In this document: positions 9,808 through 17,178 of the stretch, piece by piece
How positions within the stretch are numbered: position 1 is the stretch's first letter
How the letters are laid out: every line of letters begins with the position of its first letter
Source of the DNA: Psilocybe azurescens
Lineage: Eukaryota; Basidiomycota; Agaricomycetes; Agaricales; Agrocybaceae
Reading direction: 5' to 3'
Assembly (NCBI GenBank): GCA_023853785.1
Contig: JAJIRX010000012.1
Coordinates: 1-17,178 of the forward strand
Length of the DNA stretch: 17,178 nucleotides
Translations under genes and position numbers: made by a program
The notes under the pieces: generated by a model
What the model saw: the letters and a program-made list of their open reading frames with translations, nothing else
What the model was told of the DNA's origin: nothing
Databases searched by the model: none

Positions 9808-12215
9808 ATGTCTACCGACGTGTCGTCGATCTTTAGCTCTCGCTCTACCGCTTCGACAGCCGCTGATCGTCTTATCAGAAATCAGAAGCAGATCGCTCAT
9901 GTCAGACAGCTGTGGATCTTTCTAGGAAGCGTACTTGCCTTTTTTAACACTAGTCAATGCTATCCGCCGCCTACTAGCGTGGTTGACGCCCATTCCCGAG
10001 CAATCCGAGTCGGGCCGAGAGATATCTATAGAGCAAGATAAAGATGAAGAGAGCAACAAAACACCACTACCACGACAGCGTATTGCATCTCCGGTTCAGC
10101 GATGCCTCTCCGCCGTGAGAGCTGGTTTTAATATCCTTTTCTTCCGATGGAGGGCACCCGTCGGCCCAAGCTTTACAGCCTCTATCATAGAGCAGACTTT
10201 CATTCTTATTTATATTGTGGCCATGCTTATATGGCTTCTTGTTGATAGTACGTTGGTTTGTATATCACAAATCGTTAGAAGTGTACTGACTTTTTTAAAG
10301 CACGAGATCTTATGGCCATGATGTACCAAGACCGTGCTGCTCTGATAGCATCTAGTCAAATCCCACTAATCGTTGCCTTGGCCGGCAAGAATAACGTTAT
10401 CTCATGTAGGCAGTTAATTCTCATTTTCAAGCGGTTTAATATCGAGGCTAAAAGTATTAACAGGGGTTGACTGGAGTTAGTCACGAGAAGGTAAACACAT
10501 CCTTTATCGTTCAAACAAGCCGAACTGACATTCAATGGCAGCTTAACGTCCTCCATCGTGCGGCAGCCAGAACAAATTTCATGTTCTTTTGGATCCACGC
10601 GGGTACGCGTATACACTCCGGGTAAAGGATCATCTACTTTTGTATGAGTCCTGTCTCTCATATTCGTGATGGTTCATTGTCCAGCCTTCCAACAACATTG
10701 GATCTTACTCACAATTGGATGCGGTCAGGCGCCACGAGTCTTACAGCGCTTACCCTTGCAACAATTCTCTCGGTCCGGCCTATCAGACGCGCTGCATTTG
10801 AGTTTTTCCTCGTTACCCATATTGTTCTCATATTGTGAGCTCCTTGCATGATACATCACAATCTGTTTCTGGATTCTGATCCGTTTTGATGTAGAATCTT
10901 TATTGTTGCCGGTTATTATCACGCAAGAGAGCTGCAGTGAGTGTTCAGCATCTCATTTCTCCATTCAACTTAGCTGATTCATAAGTCAGTTTCGGGGATT
11001 ATATTTGGCCTGGACTGCTTGTATGGGGTTTGACAGATCTCTCAGACTGGGACGCACAGTCTGGAATACGCGTCTATGGAATCGCACGCAGTCGGGAGAC
11101 GCACTGGTCGAACTTCTTTCAGAAGACACTGTACGCTTGACCATACGTCGTAAGATGTCCTGGACCCCCGGACAGCATGCATATGTCATTCTGCCTACCA
11201 TCAGTAATATGCCATTCGAGGCGCACCCGTTCACCATAGCCAGCATACCAGATGATGGTGCAAGCAACGATGGATCTGATGTTGTCTTCCTCATCAGAGG
11301 CAGAGGTGGATTCACACAAAGGCTCCGGGCGCACGCGACGAAGGATCATGGATGTAGGGTGCCGGCCTTATTGGATGGACCATATGGCATTCCTCCTGAT
11401 CTTCGCCGATTCTCGACGTGTGTTCTCATCGCAGGTATGATCTCTTATCTATTCTTGGATACTCTGAAAGTCACCTCAATTCTAATTTAGGTGGATCGGG
11501 TATTTCATACACATTGCCGCTCCTTCTTAATCTCGCCAGGTTAGTTGCCTTGATTCGCATCTTACATGTGGGATATAACCATCATTGACATCATCTGTTA
11601 TATCTAGAATCAGTTCCAGAAACGGTTCATCAGCCGTTAAAAGAGTTGTTTTTGTTTGGGCGATCCGTGACACAGGTATGCATATTTTATCATCGTATTA
11701 CTGGTGGAGATAATGATATTCTACTGACCTCATCTCAGAACATCTTAGATGCATATCAAGTACTTTGATGGAGGCCTTGGACTCAATCTCTCCATCACTG
11801 GTTGTTGATCCAAGAATATACGTCACTGGCAAGAAGTCCCTGGTCACAGAGATCCCTGTCCTCGCAACAGACAGTTCTTCTTTGTCCTCCTCCGGGTCCT
11901 CCCTCAAGAAAGAGAACTCTTCGCAAAGCGACATCAGCCAATATTCCCCCTTCAATGTATTCAATGGTAGACCCGACTTGGATGGCTTGCTGATAGACGA
12001 GATCGAGGCGTCCAATGGACCGATCTCGGTCAATGGTGAGTGGTTTTGACAATGCTAACTTATTCGATCTTTGATATCTGTCGCTTATAGTCGCAGGGCC
12101 TTCAAACTTGTCCGCAGCTGTCCGTCATAGTTTAAGCTCTGGAAATGCGGGTCCGATGGCTGCGTTAAAGGGATCGCCTTCAGTCACTCTCCACATAGAG
12201 ACCTTTGGGAGTTAG
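9808..12215 (+). CDS. Ferric-chelate/metalloreductase, FRE family (three frameshifts)
   Basis: Membrane flavocytochrome that passes electrons from NADPH through FAD and two hemes to Fe(III) or Cu(II) outside the cell. Inferred exons: 9808-10247, 10301-10405, 10464-10490, 10542-10621, 10685-10834, 10895-10936, 10990-11434, 11491-11539, 11608-11675, 11739-12035 and 12091-12215; ten introns of 51-68 nt, about 608 aa. Transmembrane segments lie near residues 35-57, 100-130 and through 165-300. The heme ligands fit two H-x13-H pairs, His195/His209 and His262/His276. FAD-binding HPFTIAS is at about 360-366, the NADPH motif GGSGIS at 430-435, and the C-terminal VAGPSNL and VTLHIETFG signatures are present. 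The cytosolic domain has a Ser-rich insert around 500-525. Frame breaks lie in homopolymers: T6 at 9940-9945, G4 at 10463-10466 (across the acceptor) and G4 at 11025-11028. Family and structure are secure; the substrate is not known. Confidence 0.93.
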
Positions 12216-13027
12216 TTACACTTACCTAGAAGTTATTGATGAGACGTTTGTAAATTGTACTTTCTTCTTAGACGTATTTAGAGGAGTCTACGAGTCCTGT
12301 GGGTGCTTTGTATACCATTATATAATCATAGTGCTACGATTCAAATAATTGTATAAATATTATCTTGAGTGATTTTTGGTGGACTAAGCTCATAGCCTCA
12401 TACTAACCATTTGGACTGACGGAAATGTGATGTCTGCAATTTTCCAGCTTCAAACCAAGCCCACAGGAGTCAAATACAGACACCGACTAGCCTAGTTATA
12501 GTATGGTTAACTGAAGCTTTTGATAACTTCGAGCATCAAACAGTTAAGCATTCCAGCCCTTTAATCTGAACTTCTGCCATAACGACATTTATTCCGACAT
12601 GGTCGAAGCTCACAAGGTTATATGTTGGCACCACATTAGAGTCTTTCTCGAAGTTTTTCTTGGGCGCCTAAGTCTAAGGAGAATCATCTAAGTGTTGCCA
12701 AAGCGCCAAGGCATGTTGTATAAGAAGCAGGATTTGAAATTCGGATCTGAAATGACGTTAATTGCATGAATCCTTCCTGATACGGATTCTTCGAACTTAT
12801 GCGCCACACAACCCGAACTTGGAGACCAATGTTCACATCTAAACACAGTAAAGTCATGCAAAAGTATATTATATTGAATAAAATGGAAGTGTGTGTCAAT
12901 AGTACATCAGTGAAGTAGTTGGAATATCTATAGAGCCCCAAATGGCTCTGTTCTTGGAGAATAGATTATGATTGGGAGTAAGGAGGCTGCATCATTTGAT
13001 GCGGTATTGTATAGGAATCCTTCTAAT
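12216..13027. other. Shared 3' flank of convergent genes
   Basis: AT-rich spacer between the reductase stop (12213-12215) and the P450 stop (13028-13030 on the minus strand). It should carry both 3' untranslated regions. A possible alternative splice of the reductase tail exists (GTTAGT at 12211, acceptor near 12272), but the unspliced ending matches the family better. No gene, RNA or repeat is apparent. Confidence 0.5.
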
Positions 13028-15070
13028 TTAGACGTAGACCTCAGCAGCCCTGGTAGTGACGAGCTTCTTGATAAGGTCAGATCGGGGTACAATGTTGCAC
13101 TTGAAAGGCTTGGGGTAACTGAGATTGAAGTGTGAGTATGTTAGGCTTGTGAGGTATCGAAGTCAAAATTGATTACCTGATGAGATCTTCCTCGAAGGCT
13201 GCGGTAACCTCGTGTTCGCCCTTAGAGATGTTGAATACGGTGAGAATCATGGAGATAGCGATGAAAGAGAGTTCTCGGCCAGATGCTTTCCGGGACAGAT
13301 ACTGACGGGACAAATAAATTCAGCTTGTGTATATCTCGCAAGGAGCAGAAGTGTACTCACCGCCTTCCGAAGCCGAAAGCCCAAAGAGCGGGGTCGGTGG
13401 CCTTAACATCTGGGTCCAAGAAACGCTCAGGGATAAACTCGGAGGGCTCGTATTTGGCGTTTGACTCCAAAGCGATGGCCCTATGAATAGTGATCAGGTT
13501 TACGACTCGTGATTTACAGGATGGAAGTGACCCACCATGCGTTAGGAATGACAAGTGTTCCTTTGGGGATGAAGAAGCCCTTGTAGTAATCGTCCTGAGC
13601 GACGCGGCGGGCCAAAGCTATCGGGCGTTGTATCAGCGAGGCCTTTTGAGTAGCCATGGGAAAGAACTCACTCAAAGGGACAATGGGATGCCACCTCATA
13701 GTTTCTTTGATCATAGCATTGACGTAGGGAGATCGGGCATGTCCTCAATGAGGGAGACGACCTTTTCCAATGACGCGATCAACTTCTGCTTGTGCCTTGC
13801 GTTGCACTTCGGGGTAAAGAACCATGCAAAGAATGAATGTGGAAACAGTGGCATATGTCGACTCTCCTCCAGCTATGCAATCCAACAAAGTGAGCGACTG
13901 AAAGAACAGCATCTTAAAAATATCTTACCGCCATACATAGAACCGGTTGTCCATTTGATGTGGTGATCAAGGCTAGGGTCCGAAGTTGTGAGAAGATCTT
14001 TGGTGAGTGATGGAAGAGCAGTTCCGGCGGCCTTGACAAATTGTCAGCACAAGCACTTCCTGAAGTCTTTAGGAGAGGCGTACAATGTCTCGTTTAACGT
14101 GTTCGAAAGGCAATCTGACGAGGCCGTCAATCATATCACGCCCGGCTTCAACTTCCTTTTGGAATGATGGCCATGGCACATGCTTCACTGTTGTGAGAGA
14201 TTAGAACTGGCCATAGTGATCTAGTCGAAATAAATACCCACAGAATGGGAGGAAATCAGCTATGAAAGCCCCAGGAATGCTGGACCTGGATACCATCGCC
14301 ATTGTCTTGTGAGCATGCTCGACATACAAGTTATCCGCATCCTTAGCAGACAGGCCGTAGGTGATTGTAAGCATAAGACGGGAGGCGAAGCTATTGTCGA
14401 GAATTAGTAGCTGGACCTGGCAACGATATGGTATACACTCACAGTCGGGTGGAGGAAAAGAACTTCTCAGGGGTTTTGAGGAACTCGTCGCAGAGTAGTA
14501 CTGCCAAATCTTCTTGCAGTTGGCAGTATTGCTTTACGACTGTGATGCTGAGTACGTTGTGAGCCAATTTGCGGTGCGTACGCCAGTCTGGGCCATATGA
14601 TTGAAGAGGTGTACTCTTGAACATGAGTCAGCCATGCAGTTCACTAGAAAAAGGAGAAGGAAGCTTACTTGGTCAAGACCCATCATTTCTCCAACAACGG
14701 TGAACGTTGGACGATGGGAGTAGATGTGACCCCTCTTGCCCAAAAGATCATCAATTGCGTCCAACGAATTCAAAGCAATGAGGTCCGTTCCCAATCCGTG
14801 AAGGCGGACCAGATCACCTAAGGATATTGGATAAGAGATTTAACGATCCATTATATGATGTTGTGATCTTACCGTATTGTTTCTTGTAGTCACTGAAGAT
14901 CTTCCATCTCTCTCCTTGGAAGAGGGAAAGAACGTTGCCGATAATGGGGTAACCTTCGGGGCCAGGAGGAATGGGTGATTCCTTGAACGTTTGCGATGCT
15001 GAAGGAATTTTATGGTGGTGTAAGATGTTACCAAAATTACAACGCTGGTGAGGAATGTGCTGTAGTCCAT
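13028..15070 (-). CDS. Microsomal cytochrome P450 monooxygenase (frameshifted in this sequence)
   Basis: Heme-thiolate monooxygenase anchored in the ER by an N-terminal membrane helix (residues 5-22) followed by the hinge PPGP (35-38). Inferred exons: 15070-14873, 14817-14669, 14615-14443, 14390-14242, 14187-14084, 14031-13929, 13872-13672, 13617-13536, 13480-13361, 13301-13177 and 13118-13028; ten introns of 52-59 nt, about 499 aa, the usual length. Motifs: C-helix WRTHRK, I-helix AGGEST (about 293-298), K-helix ETMR (350-353), PERF (405-408) and the heme loop FGFGRRICPG with Cys430 as iron ligand. Frame breaks: one base missing at the T-run 14990-14992 and one at 13264-13266. In exon 7 an in-frame TGA (13745-13747) is best explained by three missing T bases between about 13725 and 13756. 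Similar to basidiomycete P450s often named O-methylsterigmatocystin oxidoreductase-like; the substrate cannot be inferred. Confidence 0.94.
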
Positions 15071-15168
15071 ATTAAAGAAATATCTGTTTTCTTGACTGGA
15101 GTAGGACTTCGTTGCAACTGGGAGTGTTGTGGGGATTGACGATGTGATTTAGAGTTGGCGGGATACAT

Positions 15169-15175
15169 TTTTATA
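15169..15175 (-). promoter_or_regulatory. TATA box of the P450 gene
   Basis: The minus strand reads TATAAAA about 100 bases upstream of the P450 start codon at 15068-15070, a normal distance for a fungal core promoter. It is the only good TATA match in that interval. Transcription start was not determined. Confidence 0.5.
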
Positions 15176-15445
15176 TCACTTTGCTCGCAAGTCTAAATTC
15201 TAGGCCGTAAGTTACAGATCACAGTAAGGCCTAGTTGTGGACCAGGATGGACCCGAGGTATGAGCTCCCCGCTTCGTGCCCACTAGTCGGACTCTGATTG
15301 CCATCTGGTTAGGTAAGCATCGGCGTCCCTTAACGCGTTCATTAAAGGCTGTTAGCGCCGATACTCTATATTACTCTACCCTGCCTTACTCTGTGCCCTC
15401 GCTTCGCTCTTCGAGTATCAATTGTTGTCCGTTCTATTTGATTAT

Positions 15446-15740
15446 CTATTTAAAGCATCTGGTGATATCCCAGCGCCGTCGTCGTTTGCTCGACAGGTAC
15501 TTCGGATTAAACATACGCGTAGAAAGGTGGCCCGCTACAAGTACTTCTAGAACCACTGGAGGTAAGACTAAAATAGTTAGTTCAAAATTTGCAAAGTTTA
15601 AATCTTAAGAGTGCATCACTATCATAATAAAATTCTATCATGAGTATGGTTGCAGACTGGTATGAATCTTCCGGTTCACGATCAATCCGGTCGGCGAGTC
15701 TTGAGACGCGTCGGTCTTCGGTATACCTTTCATATCATAC
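15446..15740 (+). repeat. Decayed tandem repeat, copy 1
   Basis: Collinear with 15907-16165. Shared blocks in the same order: CTATTTAAAG, a GCTCGACA-GTACT block, ATTAAACATACG, AAGAGTGCA, and a GAGACGCG followed by CTTCGGTATA block. Identity is high within blocks and low between them. The offset falls from 461 to about 424 bases across the unit, showing internal indels. The origin (old segmental duplication or non-coding transposon remnant) is not resolved. Confidence 0.55.
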
Positions 15741-15906
15741 CAAAAAATAGAGACTGCGGTGCTCGTTTGAATCTAGAGGTGGCTCCAAAGGGGCCTTTTC
15801 AAAAGACCATTTCTCCTTTGTCTCTACGCGCTCTCTCCAGATCAAACCTCGAGTTCGCTACGCATCACACATCAAGGCTTGAGACCGCTTACGCGATGAT
15901 ACACAT

Positions 15907-16165
15907 CTATTTAAAGATTCTGGCAGCTTTCTTGTTGACGCTTGCTCGACAAGTACTGACGAATTAAACATACGTGCAATCGCGTAAATGGGCCATTGAC
16001 AAATCGAAGGATTGAATGCCCGACAAAACTAACCAACTTAGCATTTGCGAGGGGCCAAGAGTGCAATGCGACAGAGATACGTCGAAGTATGTAACATTGC
16101 AAATACTCCAGATCTATGCGTTCGGTGAGACGCGACGGCCTTCGGTATATCTCTGTATACCCTAT
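15907..16165 (+). repeat. Decayed tandem repeat, copy 2
   Basis: Second copy of the unit at 15446-15740, with the same ordered blocks: CTATTTAAAG at 15907, TTGCTCGACAAGTACT, ATTAAACATACG, AAGAGTGCA and finally GAGACGCG then CTTCGGTATA near 16140. No terminal inverted repeats, target duplications or coding capacity were recognised around either copy. Confidence 0.55.
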
Positions 16166-16787
16166 ATCTGCTCCATAAGGTAACAAGTGCACCTCCCCAA
16201 ATCTCGTTTTAGTCTAGACGCGATTGCGAAGGGTATACGGTACTTTGGGATCGAAATTCTCCTGGCTTCAATACACGCTATTTCTTCTCAATGGAATCAG
16301 GGTTGAGCTTGTTGCATGTCAAGTTATCTTGTTAATACCTGTAGACCTTGTTTGCAGTATCGTGCGGTCATTGTTGTGTAACGTTGCGAATAAGACAGCA
16401 ACTCTTAAGTAAATAATACATCTAAGTTCATCAAAATTAACATGAGGCGTGCGACCTCGCTCACGACGAGTCACTGCTCCTCCTGAAAATTAGTTTCATA
16501 ATTGACCCAAAGTTGATAGAGATCATACGGTGGATCCCCTCCCCGAACCCTCTTAGAGTCTCTTCCTGTGCCTAGAGTCTTCTATCTTGTTTGACTTTAA
16601 ATTTTATTTCGAATGTGAGAACAGATGGTGATTGTATTAAACTATATCCTTGGGACCACTTTTAATTTACAACTCTAGCTAAATAGATAGGTAAAGGATG
16701 GGATGGCAATGGCTGAATGCATTGAGATAATTTATGGTCAGGGCTATACTAGTCATTGATGTCTAAGGGGAATGAACGGAAGTGCTT

Positions 16788-17178
16788 TTAAAATTCGAAC
16801 TTTGGAAAAATATTGCCGGTGGTGTTGATTTGCTTGAATAGAGGGCCTATTTCATTAGGGATAAAATCGATCCACCCAGCTTTCGGTCCAGCCGAGGTGA
16901 TGCTATCTTGAGCGAGAACAAGTGCCACTCGGATGACAATCAGCCAAATCTAGATGTGTTACATCAGCTTGAGCTTCTCATATCGAAGACGTTTGACGTA
17001 CATTGTATAAGGTGTAAGAGGTCTGATCCGCACCGGCCTCGTGAATAAAATAGAAGCGAAGACCAACAACGGCACCGAGAACCAAAGCGGTCCAGTCTGC
17101 CGCGTTCCACTCTTTATGTACTGCCATCAAGATGGCGGTCCATGCGACTAAGAGTATAGGCATGGAGGCCCTGCTAGA
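16788..17178 (-). CDS. 3' part of an unrecognised multi-span membrane protein (runs off the window)
   Basis: Two exons are visible: from the window edge down to 17002, then 16949-16788 after a 52-nt intron (GTACGT donor at 17001-16996, acceptor CTAG ending at 16950), with stop TAA at 16788-16790. The exons join in phase 0 and the second is an exact multiple of three. The visible tail of just over 100 residues has three hydrophobic segments, PILLVAWTAILMAV, TALVLGAVVGLRFYFI and IWLIVIRVALVLA, then a polar end containing WIDFIPNEIGPLF. No family was recognised. The ATG at 17161-17163 is probably internal, because the frame stays open to the window edge; a TCTAG there could instead be a further splice acceptor. 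Start and function are unknown. Confidence 0.55.

Larger units (their letters stand above)
15176..16787. other. Spacer upstream of the P450, no confident gene
   Basis: About 1.6 kb with short unrelated reading frames on both strands and no family motif. The middle part contains two diverged copies of a sequence of about 300 bp or more, listed separately. The right-hand part (16200-16787) is AT-rich and featureless to my reading; it includes the likely 3' untranslated region of the gene at the right edge. Confidence 0.5.

Noticed and set aside
12684..12941. Minus-strand 85-codon hydrophobic frame downstream of the P450
   Set aside because: AT-rich 3' flank, where random frames tend to encode Leu/Ile/Phe-rich peptides; no motif or splice structure.
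15276..16412. Short plus- and minus-strand frames in the spacer upstream of the P450
   Set aside because: They coincide with the decayed repeat and contain no domain; neither strand shows a transposase or reverse transcriptase motif.
1..17178. tRNA, rRNA, CRISPR arrays, terminal repeats of transposons, bacterial-type operons
   Set aside because: I scanned for T-loop consensus, regularly spaced direct repeats and long terminal or inverted repeats and saw none that could be supported; only the diverged tandem unit at 15446-16165 remains.

Overview
This window looks like nuclear DNA of a filamentous basidiomycete, probably an Agaricomycete. The genes are cut by many 51-91 nt introns (mostly 51-71) with GT(A/G)(A/G)G(T/C)-like donors and pyrimidine-rich AG acceptors. 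The proteins are typical of that group: a YTA7/ATAD2-type AAA ATPase, a Cdc123/D123-like protein, a multi-intron ferric reductase and a microsomal cytochrome P450. No rRNA, tRNA, CRISPR array or intact transposon was found.

Layout, left to right. Bases 271-5483 (minus) hold a large gene for a chromatin ATPase of the YTA7/ATAD2 family (10 exons, about 1,529 aa). Bases 5484-7362 are an apparent spacer with a perfect 16-bp palindrome. Bases 7363-8312 (plus) encode a single-exon Cdc123/D123-like protein of about 316 aa. Bases 8313-9807 have no firm gene, only a faint Sin3-PAH-like fragment on the minus strand. Bases 9808-12215 (plus) are a ferric/metalloreductase with 11 exons and about 608 aa. 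Bases 12216-13027 are the 3' flank between convergent genes. Bases 13028-15070 (minus) are a cytochrome P450 with 11 exons and about 499 aa, with a TATA box upstream. Bases 15071-16787 are spacer containing a decayed tandem duplication of about 450 bp. Bases 16788-17178 (minus) are the 3' end of a membrane protein gene that runs off the window.

The most striking property is that all four recognisable genes carry single-base frameshifts, about 19 in roughly 8.9 kb of coding sequence. Many lie in short homopolymer runs. Splice sites, domain order, catalytic motifs and C-termini are otherwise intact, and once the indels are allowed for, all four coding totals are exact multiples of three. I read this as low consensus accuracy of the underlying assembly rather than four independent pseudogenes, but the sequence alone cannot prove it.

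I see no shared pathway or operon-like logic. The P450 and the ferric reductase are convergent neighbours, which could reflect an accessory metabolic locus, but no core biosynthetic enzyme lies in view. I found nothing I would call a previously undescribed system. The leads most worth checking are the D123-like protein, the unusual I-helix of the P450, the PAH-like fragment and the duplicated spacer.
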